A stretch of DNA of 64,000 bases, from NCBI GenBank assembly GCA_021495925.1, contig JAKEKT010000027.1:62001-126000 (forward strand), read 5' to 3'. Both the position numbers and the translations under genes were made by a program. Below, one piece after another: positions 35,168 to 46,698 of the stretch (positions within the stretch are counted from its first letter, which is position 1; each line of letters starts with the position of its first letter). A model generated the notes under the pieces. That model was not told the origin of the DNA, ran no database searches, and was given only the letters and a program-made list of their open reading frames with translations. This stretch comes from Diplodia intermedia. Its lineage: Eukaryota > Ascomycota > Dothideomycetes > Botryosphaeriales > Botryosphaeriaceae.

Positions 35168-36423
35168 CTGCGTTGAGGAAGAAAGAGGAGGATTGGGTAG
35201 TCGAAGCCTACCTGAAGGCAAATCGAAGCATAGTGTGTATGCTTCGGATGAAGGAAGCCGCGCCGGTCCTGCGCACAGGCCGTGCGCACAGGTCGAAGAT
35301 GCGCGGCGGACTGCCATCGCCTCCAGTGGCGAGCGTGAAAGCGGTCTTGGCGCGCCAAGACCTGGCGCATCTTTGGGGAAAGACAACACTTCTGAAGGTA
35401 TCATGCCTGCTTTTGCGGTCCCATTGTAAACGTTAAGCAATCTTTGGGAACAGGCCGTTCTTTGCAGGAGCGCGCCTTCATTTGATTGAGCTCTTCAAAT
35501 GGTGCCGTGTGTGATGCTGGCAAAAAAGGCCTCTCAACGTGCAGCTTCCGTATGGGCTTCTCCTTCGAGATAAATCGAAGGGCTCGACTGACGACCATGC
35601 GTGCTCGAACGGCGATGTCGCGGTCAAGCAAATTGACAACCCACGGGCTTCTAGCCTTGATTCTAATGCGCTCATACCTCCACGGACATGCATAAGGAGT
35701 CGGTGCAACGGCGGAAGCACAGCAATGCTCTGCTTCATGGTTCTAGAAACACCGAGCGGAAATGGCACAACCTCTCGACAGAGGACAAGTTCAGCAATGC
35801 TCGAGGGGGCGCCGGCAAATTTACCTTCGGATTGGAGCAACTACATGATCTCGCCACGTGCCATAATGCAGTCGTACCAACGCATGTCTCTCCTACCGCT
35901 ACCCGGCACTCGCATCTACCTATGCTTCCACCGCAGCACTGCCATTTCGGCTGCATCTTGCGGCGAGCCCATATTCAGGAAAGCCACTGTCCCACACGAA
36001 AGATAACCTACCTTAGAATGGAGAGCTTTCTGTTCTGATTCTTCAGTGACACAAAAAAGCGCCCAAGGACGTACGTGAACGTGAGTACTGCCGAATATCG
36101 TGAGTCCATGCTGAAGCACTAGGACAAGTTAAGAGATAAGGCAACTGCACGGCAACCTCACGGCTTCGGGTAAACCGTATATGGAGGCTTTCTGAAGAAA
36201 GACAGCACCGTTTGGACGCCGCCACAATTTCATCATCTCTGTAATTCCATGCTAGACTCATGTGCTTCTGATTATCACAGCAACTAAGAATCTATATCTT
36301 CGTGTTCTTCACGAAAACTACTCGCAAGCAAACCAACACTAGAACATTTCACCTATAGTCTGGAGAATGACGGAATGTCGATGAGGAACTTTACCAATCT
36401 CCGAACTCAGCACCACCAGCACT
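35168..36423. other. Intergenic between RING gene and helicase 2
   Basis: No domain-bearing frame is found. A short CAACCTCACGG-type motif recurs at about 36140-36165. The segment may hold the unresolved 5' exon(s) of the RING gene. Confidence 0.45.
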
Positions 36424-39400
36424 TTACCAATCTCCGAACTCAGCACCACCAGCATCAACCTTGCTAGAGTCCCAATCTCCAGACTCAGCACCACCAGCAT
36501 CAGCCTTGCTAGAGTCCCAATCTCCAGACTCAGCACCACCAGCATCAGCCTTGCTAGAGTCCCAATCTCCAGACTNNNNNNNNNNNNNNNNNNNNNNNNN
36601 NNNNNNNNNNNNNNNNNNNNNNNNNNNNNNNNNNNNNNNNNNNNNNNNNNNNNNNNNNNNNNNNNNNNNNNNNNACCTTGCTAGAGTCCCAATCTCCAGA
36701 CTCAGCACCACCAGCATCAGCCTTGCTAGAGTCCCAATCTCCAGACTCAGCACCACCAGCATCAGCCTTGCTAGAGTCCCAATCTCCAGACTTAGCACCA
36801 CCAGCATCAACCTTGCTAGAGTCCCAATCTCCAGACTCAGCACCACCACTACCGTTGTCTCCATGAATGCCGGTGTTGACAGGGTCTTTGGGGTGCACTA
36901 AGTCTTGAGGAATCGGATGCGTGAGGATATTGTTGTCAAACAACGTTTGAAGATTCTTTTGGCGCAGAGTCAAGATGTAGTCCAGGATGGCACACAGTTT
37001 CCTCTTCGTCCTTGGCTCAAATGGATTTTCTTCCTCTTCATCATCCATCGTCTTGGGCTTGAGCTCGGCGAGTCGGCCTTGGAAGGGACCGCCGATTATC
37101 CACAGCACTTTCTTAGCGCGCGTTATGGCAACGTTGGCACGACGGTCGTCCTTGATGAACCCGATATCCGCGGCCTTACCGGCCCTGGTGTTGACCAGGT
37201 CCAGAAGAATGATGTCGGTCTCGTGGCCCTGGTATGAATCGATGGTGGCGGTCTGAGGGACCTCGCTGCTTGTTAGGTTCTTCTCACGACGGAGCCTCAA
37301 GATGCGGTCATCGTATTCTTCGCGCTGACGCTTGTAGGGCGTCAGGATTGTCAAGCGCTGTCGAGTCTCCTCTTTAAGCACTTGCTGCAGCTTTTCCAGC
37401 GCCACCATTGTCCATTCGACATTCTGCAAGTTGGCTCGTGAGTGGGAGCGGGATGAACGCCGCAATACTCCATCGGTGACCTGGATGTACTGAAGACGGG
37501 CTTTATCCCATTGCTTAAAGTCGCCCCCTTTGTTCCCAAGGATAGCGCATAGCATGTCCCCCAGATCTTTGTCGAGCGGGAGATTGGCAGTTGAGCTTGT
37601 GCGCAGTTTCTTCTCGTAAATGAAGCGGTTTGGAAAGTCAAACAGTAATCGGTGCATACGATACTGCGTAAGGAGTGGCTGATACTTCAGCCCTTGCTCG
37701 ATGAGTCGCTCCATGAGCGACGTCCTTCCCCTCTCTATGAACTCGTTGGTGGAGTTAGAGGACACACAAACCGGTCCGCCTTGCTTGATGTCGCCGAACA
37801 GGTGCAAGGAGACGACCTGGTCCCCGAACTTGGCGATGGGGATCAAGGTATCCGCCTCCCGATCTCTACCTGCCTCATCGAGCAGGAGGGCGACCTTCCC
37901 AGTTCCAGAAACACCAGCATTTTGTCTTACCACAGCTAGAGCAGCCGTGACCGTTGTGCAGGCGATGATGGGAGCACGAGACACGACATCGGCCTTTAGT
38001 CTTTTCAGAGCTTGGCCATACCTCTTCTTGTCGTCGTCGTCCCACTCCGAGAACGCGGGCTCATCGGGATCCATGGCTTTTTCGAGGTAGGTGTTGAATT
38101 CGGCAACCATATCCACCTTGTCTCCGACGTTGATGGGTTCTTGGGTTATTTCGTCTATACCATCCGTGTACCAACCCCAAACCTCTCTGGTTCCGGATTT
38201 AGCAAGTGCCACGACCTCGCTCAGAAGGTCAGAGAGACCGTCGTGTCTTCTCCTCGTTGAATGCTCCGTCTTGAGACTGGAGATTATCTCCACTTCGACC
38301 ATGTCCTGTGATGGTGACGCGTAGCTCTCTGTCTCGTCCTTCGGTCGGAAACGGCCAAGTGCGATATCATCGGCGTCCTTGTTTGACGCGGCTACTCTAA
38401 CTGGCTGGGCTTCGTCCGGGAAGATCGTCCGGTATGTGTCACAAACAGCGTCTACGGCGCTGTTGGTAGGGGCCATGACGATGGGCGTGATCCCGGTCAT
38501 GGTGTAGATATGCGCAATAAGGCATTCCATCCGGGTTTTTCCCATGCCACCGCAGGCCTGGACGACCTGGACTCCAGCTGGCATCGACCTGCAACTGTCA
38601 ATGACTTCAATCTGTTCCCGGTTCAAAGTCTGGTGGGACAAGTTTTTGACGTGAGTGATGGCCTTCGCCGGGTCTACACCTGCTAGTGTGAAGGGGTCGA
38701 TAGGCGGAAGGTCGCTCGGATCGTGATTCATCAGCAGACGCCAAAGATCCTGCCTGCCCGTTTTCGGGCTCCACACAGTGTGAATGGCATCGATGCGACG
38801 CTTGTAGCTGATGTTGAGACGCTTGACTCTGATGGAAATGGGAGTCTTGACCGCGCTTGCGATTTCCGTCAGATCAACTGCTAAGTCGCCGAAGAATTTC
38901 GGCTCCCGGAACTTAGAGATTAATACGGTGTTCGCTGATGGAAGGCCAAGTGGGTTCTGCGAGACGAAAAAGCTCGCCTGTTGCGGACTAGTCATATCGC
39001 TTCGCACGAACTTAACCTCGACTTCGCTTCCTGCCTCGATAGAGTGCCTCTCGTCGTAGAAGTTCTCCAAATTAGAAAAACTAACGATGGCAACCACGTG
39101 GCTGCCAATGTTGACGAAGCGGGCCGTATGCTCGCTTTTCTCGTACTGATCGAGGAGAAGCTCTTCTTCGGCGGCCTCGTTGTCTACATCGTAGCCGAAA
39201 GTCACTTCAGCTTCCACGGCGTCCATGAGCTCAGGAGAAGCGTCAACAGGCATGTGGGGTGACCCGTCTTCGATACGAACGTTGACAAGTTTCATACTGT
39301 TCGAGGCTATCTCAGGATAGCCAGACTTTCGCAAATAGGGAGCCCACGGGACTTTGTCGTAGGGAACCATTCTCCCCAGCTGGTGAAGGAGGCTTAGGAA

Positions 39401-41345
39401 CCTTGGTTCATCCCCTGCCTTCAACTCGTCATGCTCATGAGGTGAGAAGAAGACCTTCAACCTCAACACCCTCGAGTCACGGCCTCTGCTCAAGTCCTTA
39501 AAGAACTTAAACATAGCGAGCTCCTCGCCTGTCATGGTTTGTGCCTTGACAATCTGCTCCGGGATGTCCAATTTGCTTGGTACGGCAGAGCTGAATTCCA
39601 TGGAGGCGGTGACATGGGTCGGAGGCGATTCGGGCGTGCCCTCGGCAAGCTCGGTTGTGAATCGAGACATAGGGCGAGTCGAAGCATGCCCGCTGACCTC
39701 GTCTTCCGGGCGCTCTTTAGGCCAGATGAGCCGGCCCAATGGGATCGTGAGCTTCCCAACCCATACAATTTGAGGGTTTGACTCCCGAATTGATCGGTAG
39801 ACAGTGAGCTTGACCACAATGTGTGGGGCCAACGACAGGTTTCCAGCGCTGACTGTAATGCTGACCGCGCGGAACTGGGTGAGGTTGCGTGCGTCGATAT
39901 TCGGGAACGCAGGACTCCCTTCGGGCAGGACCTGGCAGGCGTGGAATGGGTTCGATGGTCGGATCTTATCCCACTCGCTGCTGTAGCGGTCGCTGGGCTT
40001 GCAAAGGCTCTCGAGGCGAACTTTGGGTGTGTTTTCCCTGGTACCTGCAATCTTGGCGGGAGGTTCACCAGTGTGCCTAGGATCATCGGCATACTCTTCA
40101 TCTTCAAGGTCGATGGCGCAGCCCGTGTGGGATATGTCTTCGCCTCGAATGACTGGCGTCATGGCTTCCCAGTGGCAGTTCCACCGGTTCATTATCCAGA
40201 CGAGTGGAGCATCTTCGGGCTCAGTCTTGGAGATGAACGGACGAGGAATGGTGCAGTTATCGGGCTCAGGCATGACGACAATTCCCAGACGGAACTCCTT
40301 TCCAATGTCCTCCTCATACATAGCCAAGACTATTTTGACCTCCACATCGTCAAGAAAGTCGGTGTGGCTGGCCTTCACGTCTACGCCTGGTGTAATCGAG
40401 ACCTTTTCCTTGTATCGCTCAGAGGACAGCAACGTTCGTAACTGCATGTATATCAAGTACCTGTGCAATGTCAGTCCCATGCCACTCTATCCATGAGTTT
40501 ATGCTCGAGTGTTACATACTCGTGGTACTTGATCACATTGTGGTCTTGCTCTTGTCCATTCTGAATGGACGCGATAGATCCAGCGAGAGCCCAAAGGGAA
40601 CAGAGAAGTCTGGTACCCGGTGTTTTCTGGGGCTGGAGGTTGAGAAGTTGACGGAAGTCCTCCTTGGCTTAGATGTATTAGTCAAATGACCATTCAAAGA
40701 AATCGATACATGACACTTACTGCTGCCCTCAGGCTGTTCGCGAAAGATTTCCTGGACTGCAAGTTCCAGGCCATGGATTTCCGCGGCGTCGTTGACCAGC
40801 TTGGGGGATGGAGGCAGCTCGGCATTGATTGTCGAGGAAGTGTCAGGGTCGACCATGTTAGCAGGACTGGGTGACTCGGAGGCATCGACGGTGTCGGCCA
40901 AGCTTTGTGGCGGTGAGGTATCATCGGACGCGTCGACGGTGCCAGTCAAGCTTTGTGGCGGTGAGAAATTACTTTCATTGAGCATGTACTGGTTGACGAA
41001 CTCGTCGTCGGAGTCTGCAAGCGGCATAGCATATGATCCAGGTGACTCTGGGATGTCATTGATCTTGACCGTGTGCTGGTCTTCGAGCGCGTCCGAGTGC
41101 GAAGCTTTCTTGACAACGTCGGCGAATAGCACGCCTTCGACGGCCAAAGACGAGAAACTAGAATCGGGGAGTGAGCTGGGCGACGGTGAAGCCTCGTCCA
41201 GAGCGGCGCTGGGGTGCGGAGTGGCTTTGACGTTGGCTGGATCTTCCTCCGCGAGTGGGCTCTTGAGCGCCTTTTTGGCTTGGTGCAGCTTCAACGCCTC
41301 GTTCCCGTTGGCGTTGAACTTGAGCGTGAAGTTCGTTGAAGACAT
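36424..41345 (-). CDS. SF1 (UPF1-like) helicase, paralogue 2, with repetitive C-terminal tail
   Basis: Exons are 41345-40721, 40667-40520 and 40460-36424, with introns 40668-40720 and 40461-40519. The start MSSTNFTLKFNANGNEALK begins an acidic, Ser/Pro-rich 200-residue region absent from paralogue 1. Then CSLWALAGSIAS...VIKYHEYLIY aligns with paralogue 1, as does the rest. Helicase motifs are I QACGGMGKTR, II LLLDEAGRDREAD (canonical DEAG), III HLFGDIKQGGP, V DSYQGHETDIILLDLVN and VI ANVAITRAKKVLWIIGG. After PIPQDL the protein ends in 15-residue repeats. Reading through the gap in repeat register the stop is TAA 36424-36426. It lies between inverted repeats with RING and zinc-finger genes. 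The role is probably nucleic-acid unwinding, substrate unknown. Confidence 0.82.
36427..36860 (-). repeat. 45-bp coding minisatellite interrupted by an assembly gap
   Basis: Units of exactly 45 bp encode the 15-residue repeat GGAESGDWDSSKADA on the minus strand, at least three units left and four right of the N run. Units differ at one or two positions (KADA/KVDA, AES/AKS). They form the C-terminal tail of helicase 2. Confidence 0.95.
36576..36674. other. Assembly gap of 99 N
   Basis: The gap falls inside the 45-bp repeat. Register requires a true length of 17 plus a multiple of 45, which would restore the helicase reading frame that 99 N breaks. Confidence 0.98.
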
Positions 41346-41960
41346 TTTTGTGATGACGGTTGTCAAATGGTATGAGGAATGAGCAGTTGGGAAGGATGAG
41401 GATTGGGTGTTTGGAGCCCGGCATACGTTGCTGGAGGAAAGGAAAGGAAAGGAAGCGTGGAGTGGCTTGCGCCAAAAAAAAAAGTAGCCGGAGGGCAGAA
41501 AACCCGGCTGAATATCGGCAGACTTGTTCAAGCGAGCAGCTACGGGCGGAGTTGCGCAAGAAACGTAGAAGTGAAAGCCCGTATGGGAGCCACATGGAAG
41601 AGCTGCTTATGCCGCCCTTTCAACGTACGACATCGTTTTGGAAGTGCACTCAGAGGCCTTGGCTTTACAGATAACCCTTCTCTCCCATTAATTTGACACA
41701 GCCCGCATTGGAAATGCCAAGCAAAGTATGAATGTTTACTGGACGTGTTGTTTTCCCCCGTGAGCATGCCCGGCCTTGGCGCGCGCCAAGGCCGCCTTCG
41801 CGCTCGCGACGGAAGGTGCGAAGGCGATCCACAGCGCCTCGCTGGCTTGCGCGCAAGGCTTCGACGTTTGTTTTTCCTTCCTGAGGGCTTCGTCTGATTC
41901 CCTTTCTTCTTCCTTGACGCGGTATGAGCCCGTCTGCGACTGACATTACTTTCCTTTGAC
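41346..41960. other. 5' flank of helicase 2
   Basis: It is the promoter region, with A/G runs near 41440-41480 and a GGCCTTGGCGCGCGCCAAGG perfect palindrome near 41773. No gene is seen. Confidence 0.45.
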
Positions 41961-42167
41961 AAGATCACCACCTCCGAAACTCGGGCGACAAGACAGCTCT
42001 GTGATTTTGCACATCGTGCGCGGTGCCTCGCAAACTGGGCATCCGCCAGCAGAGGTGATGGGAGCCATGGCTCGTATCCTCATTGCCGACAACCATACCG
42101 CGAATTTGCCCTGTACTCTCACAGAGTAATTCAACCGCGCGCCGTTCCTCCAACATGTGATCATTAG
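41961..42167 (+). pseudogene. Fossil of the RING-H2 gene
   Basis: On the + strand KITTSETRATRQLCDFAH and CLANWASASRGDGS...PHCRQPY align with the RING copy (NITASETQATIRHCGHAFH, CLAGWAFAGRGDS, LQCRGPY). The first CxxC pair is outside the match and the GH/His zinc ligands have changed, so it cannot bind zinc normally. It ends at TAG 42165. It supports the RING copy's frame through PY. Confidence 0.55.
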
Positions 42168-42383
42168 GTTCCTTCCGTCTGTATGGAATGATTGGTCACC
42201 AGGCCAGCCGATCAGAAGGCAGGCGGGTCAGCAGATGATATTCTTATCCACTCTGACACTACCATGATGTCAATATCTCAAGCATGTATCCTTGTTCATT
42301 TGACACCGGTAATATTTGCCCTTAATTCTCGTACAATTGAATCTTCGGCAGCGCTATCGTGGACAATGAAAGAGCCGATTTCA

Positions 42384-42644
42384 CTAGAGTCGTCCACAAG
42401 TCTGAGAAAGATGGAAGGAGCAAGGTCGGCGGGGTGCTTGACCCTCGGTGTCGGCGGCGACCGCAGACAAAGCAGGCGACGAGGGCGCAAGCTCTGGAGA
42501 TATCTTCACCTTGTCGGCGTAGGACACGCCTTGCTCAGCGGGCGTGGGCTCCGTCTGCGTCTTCTTCAGCTTCCAGGCTTGGAGCGCCTTGTTGCTGTTT
42601 GTGAAGAACTTGAAAGTTCCGTTGCTGCTGTTAGAAGAAGACAT
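42384..42644 (-). pseudogene. Fossil 5' exon of a third SF1 helicase
   Basis: The start MSSSNSSNGTFKFFTNSNKA and later YADKVKISPEL match the opening of paralogue 2 (MSSTNFTLKFNANGNEA; FADVVKKASHS). The frame ends after 87 residues and no helicase core follows on this strand. It is head-to-tail with helicase 2, 1.0 kb from its start. Confidence 0.6.
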
Positions 42645-43763
42645 GGTGAAATTTGCTTGATCTTCGTTGGTTATGGTGAGGAGGGCTCCCATGGGAGGCC
42701 TGCGGTGCGTTGCGAAGAAGAAGAAGAAGTGGGAAGAGGCTGCGAAGAAGAGAGTCATATGGCCGGAAGAACATTGGCGAAATTGACCGAGCGAGCAGTT
42801 CTAGATGCGCGCGCCCGAAGCATGCGGTGGAGATGTATGTGCCGGTGCGGTTGCTTACGGAGACGTGGTGGGCGGGCCGAACGTGCGCGCCGGGATGGTT
42901 CTTGGATCGACTGCCTTGAGGCGGATGCGCGTTGGCTCAGGTGCCTAAACCGGGCGTGCCAAGCCCTCCGTTGTAGCTCCCCTCAAAAGAATGCTCGCCC
43001 CCCTCCCAAACCTTTCCTCTTTTCCTCTCTTTTGACGTGGTACGAGCCCGTTCATAACTGACCTTTTTATTTCCCCTTCCTTCACTCCGCAATCCCTTCT
43101 TCCTCAAATGCCCTCTCGTGCAGCTACCGCTCGCATGTTGACCATCATATCTCTTTCATCACTATCATGCGTGCTGGTCGCGCCGCAGTAGTGTTTACAG
43201 GCGCGCCGGTCGCGCGCTGTTGCCGCCAGGACGGCTTTCGCGCCTGCCTTCCCAGTCTCGCTTCCCGGTCCGGTTAGTAAGTCTCGCCCAACCCGCCTCG
43301 CCTGCTCTTCACTTCTTGTCCCGGCCCGCTCACTGACACTTCTTCCCTCAGTCGGTGGAATCGACGACTACAGGCTCCGTGCAACGACGCGGCTCTGGCA
43401 AGTCATACTGCTTGCTCCCGGTATGTTCATCTCCAGCTCTCACCGCGTCTGCCCTCACTACCCTCACTCCCCTCACTGCTCACGGCCTCACTACTCACGG
43501 CCTCACCTCACTCCGTCCGAAGCTTCGTCACATCCCTCTCCCCGCCTCGCCTCACCTCATTCCGTCCGAAGCTTCGTCACATCCCTCTCCCCGCCTCGCC
43601 TCACACCTCACTCCGTCCGAAGCTTCGTCACATCCCTCTCCCCGCCTCGCCTCACCTCGTTGATCTCGCGAATGTCGGTGCTGACTCTGTCACAGCACAC
43701 CCGACACCACGCCTCTGCCTCCACGTCTCCGCCTCCACGTCTCCACCTCACTCAAGCTCCCAC
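42645..43763 (+). other. GC/CT-rich leader of zinc-finger copy C
   Basis: From about 43160 it matches the leaders of copies A and D. Several GT..AG pairs (for example near 43274-43350) could be 5'-UTR introns. It includes the tandem repeat 43512-43655. No other gene is seen. Confidence 0.5.
43512..43655 (+). repeat. Three tandem units of 49-51 bp
   Basis: Units begin TCCGTCCGAAGCTTCGTCAC at 43512, 43561 and 43612. They are almost identical and lie in the presumed 5' UTR of copy C. Confidence 0.9.
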
Positions 43764-45562
43764 CATGGTAGGTCGCCCTCACTCAAGATGATTCGTTCCT
43801 CAACTGACACGCTTAGGTACTTCAGGCCAAGAAACGGAGGACGAATAGCCCGCCTCCGAACAACACCCTCTTGACTGCCTTCTTCCCCAAAAAGCCCAAA
43901 GAAGAGAAGCAGCAGACACCAGTCTTGATCACATCTCCCCCGCCTCACATCATACCAACTCCTGTCCTCATCCCGGAAAAACTCATCCAGCTCACCCCGA
44001 TACCTGATGTCAGGATTGCGTCGCCTACCCCCCCTCCAGCGAGTAAAAGCTCCCTTCATACCACCCAAGCTTCAATCGCGACCTCAACTTCCCTGAACTG
44101 CCCGGTATCCCGCATAGTCTCAGTGGCTAGGAAGAGCAGTCTCGGTGAAAAATCCCTCGAAAAGATACAGGAAGAGCTCGACAATCAATACCAGCAATTA
44201 GCTGCCTTCTATATGCGACAATCACACAAAAATGACCACGAAGGCTGTGAATGCATTCCGGACATTGTCTCAATTGTGCTCGGAGGTGTTTCGTCGAACA
44301 AGAACTTCGCAGATTCAAACGACCACCAGCTTAAAAGCCTTAGAGAAGCCCTAAGCGTTAACGGAAACGTAGCCCTATGTTTCACAGGTTTCGACGGGCT
44401 TACAACGAATCTCCCAGGGCTTATTAGTCTGCTTCAGTCTCTCCACTCCCGGGGAACCAAGGTCACCATTTTTACGTAGATCGCCAATGACGTCCATCAC
44501 ACGTTTACCGGCGAACGTGTGGTGGAAATCATCCGCACAATGAACTCAGGCAAGGACGACGGCTCGAGAGACTATCATTTCTTCAGTCAAGTCGCACAGA
44601 TGTCTGTCAACAAAGAGCATGTCGCACATGCTCTACGAAATAACAAGCAGCTTCAGCCGCACGGAAGAAACGGGAAAGAAATCGACCCAGCAACAACCGA
44701 ACCCAACACCGGGTTCTCGTTGACTTCAGCCTCCGAACAACCCGCGACTATTCTCTCATGGGAGCACAAGGCGAAGAGGAGCCGCTTTCACGAAGCAGCA
44801 AACAATCGCGCGAACAAGATTACGAGGATCCCTATCAAGTACGATGAGGACGGAAATGTTCTCTACCCTGAACCAGACTGCTCCTTCAAGGCATCGTCCG
44901 TGAAGCTCGTGAATAACCACATTCATGCCCGGTTCCCGCGAAGGTTTACAGGCCAAGACCCGCACTCATGCCCACTTTGCGGTAAATTGGTCAAGAGTTT
45001 ACGTCCCCACCTAGACGCGCACTACTCCGATGGCATCCCTTGTCCGCATTGTGATCTCACTTTCACCAACAAGGAGAACCAGAAAGCGCACGTCAAGGAT
45101 TACCACGAGAAGCAGGAACGCAAGGCTGAAGACTTTACGTGCGAAATCTGCGGTAAGGTTTCCGGCACTCGCAAAGCGCACACGGCCCATCTGCATATCC
45201 ACAACAACGTGATGGAGCAATGCCCGAACTGCGACAAGATTATGGAGCGCCGTAAGTGATTAAACTCCCAAAACTGAACTTGATACTAATGCTTCATAGA
45301 AAAATTGCCCTGTCATATTTGCTACCACTGCACCGGCACGGTACAGAAGATGGGGCAGTGCCACATCTGCGGTGCCAAACATCATGTCTCGAAAATGGCT
45401 AATCATATCGCCAAGGCCCACAAAGAGGCCGACGAGATCCTGACTTTCGCTAAACGAGCTAACATCACCGGCGATGATGGCTTCTACACTGAAGAGTACA
45501 TGATGCATATTTGGGACAACATGCACCGTACAACGTCGAAGTTCGTGGAGATGGAGATCTGA
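43764..45562 (+). pseudogene. Zinc-finger family copy C: full length, one in-frame UAG
   Basis: Exons are 43764-43766 (ATG only), 43826-45251 and 45300-45562, introns 43767-43825 and 45252-45299; 563 codons. The N-terminus AKKRRTNSPPP then LLTAFFPKK looks like a nuclear signal plus a PIP-box-like xxLxxFF motif. A middle domain of unknown type (VSIVLGGVSSNKN, VALCFTGFDG) is followed by C2H2-like fingers: CPLC...HLDAH, CPHC...HVKDYH, CEIC...HLHIH, and CHICGAKHHVSKMANHIAKAH after the last intron. The only break is TAG at 44477-44479 (codon 219) between VTIFT and IANDV, where TGG is likely. It is the most complete member and defines the family. It may bind DNA; this is inference. Confidence 0.7.
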
Positions 45563-46698
45563 TAGCTACTTCTTTCTTTGCCGCGTTTCGTTGAGCTACT
45601 ATTTCCTTCCGTTACCATGACTTACAGGGAGCCTTACGAGTTTTTGCTATTTATTTTCAGATGGACTGCATGGATCAAGGATACTTTTACAAGATGGTTG
45701 CTCGAGGACGTTGCTATTTCGTTTAGATTAACTGCATGGATGGGATGTTCTTACAAGCGAGTTGCTCAAGGACTTTCTGCATTTTCTACTCTCTCTCTTT
45801 ATTTTCCATAGCTTCGCATATCGACATATCATGCCTTGCTAGAGATGCTAGACCAGGTGTTGTGAGGTTGCTGTGAGGTTACTGTAAGTCTGCCGTGAGG
45901 TTCTTTAGGAGAAAAAGAAGGAAACGGAAGGCAGGACTTGGGATTTCGAGCGGGTGCCTGCTTGGGTCGCCTATTAGTTACGGAGTGGTTGCTGGCATGT
46001 CGTGAGACCGCGGCAAATGAACGCGGCGCGCATCGAGGAAATTGATTCTGGTTTAAGCCTCTGCATCCACAGCGCTCGACCGTTCCTGCGCGTTTTCCTC
46101 GATTCCCCATATGAAGACACACGCCCCTCCACCCTCTCTCCAAACACCGTATGGCCGAGTGCTGCCTGCGCATAACATCAGCCAACACCACCAGCTAGCT
46201 CTCTTTCATTGCTCTCTCAACCTCTTCATGTCACACCCCTCCTCTACGTTCATTTAGCCCGCTCACCTTCGCAAGCCCGGAGCGCGTGGCTTCAGACCAG
46301 GCACTTTGGGGCTCCGATTGGAGCGAAATTCGGTAGCTTCACCTTCAGCCCAGTCCCGCGCATTCAAGCTGACACTTACCACCGAGCTTGACAGATCTTC
46401 TGCGAACCAGCCCGGTCACTTGCAGCGCTAGACAAGTCGAAGCTACGCCGTGGCTCTCACTCTCAGCTGCAGCGCTGGACAAGTCGAAGCTACGCCGTGG
46501 CTCTCATTCTCAGCTGCAGCTTGCGAACTCAGGTCTTCTCGATCGACCCTTCCACACTACCTCACCCCCAAAGTCCCGGTCTTGATCGCATCACCACCTT
46601 GACAAACCTGAGCTCATCATCTCGTTTCGAAGTGCAAAACCAACCCAGCCTCCTACAAAGACAGTCAGGTGTAAGTCGCATGAGCTCAACACACAAGG
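45563..46698. other. Intergenic; right inverted repeat and promoter of the SNF2 gene
   Basis: It holds the inverted repeat at 45821-45904 and a short direct repeat at about 46418-46513 (GCAGCGCTGGACAAGTCGAA-type units). No gene is seen. Confidence 0.5.
45821..45904 (-). repeat. Inverted repeat, right copy
   Basis: The reverse complement of 34028-34110 with few changes. It starts at the inner edge with CATATCATGCC and ends with GCCGTGAGGTT. Confidence 0.75.

Noticed and set aside
43512..43655. CRISPR-like array
   Set aside because: Three direct units with no spacers of equal length between them; it is a tandem repeat.
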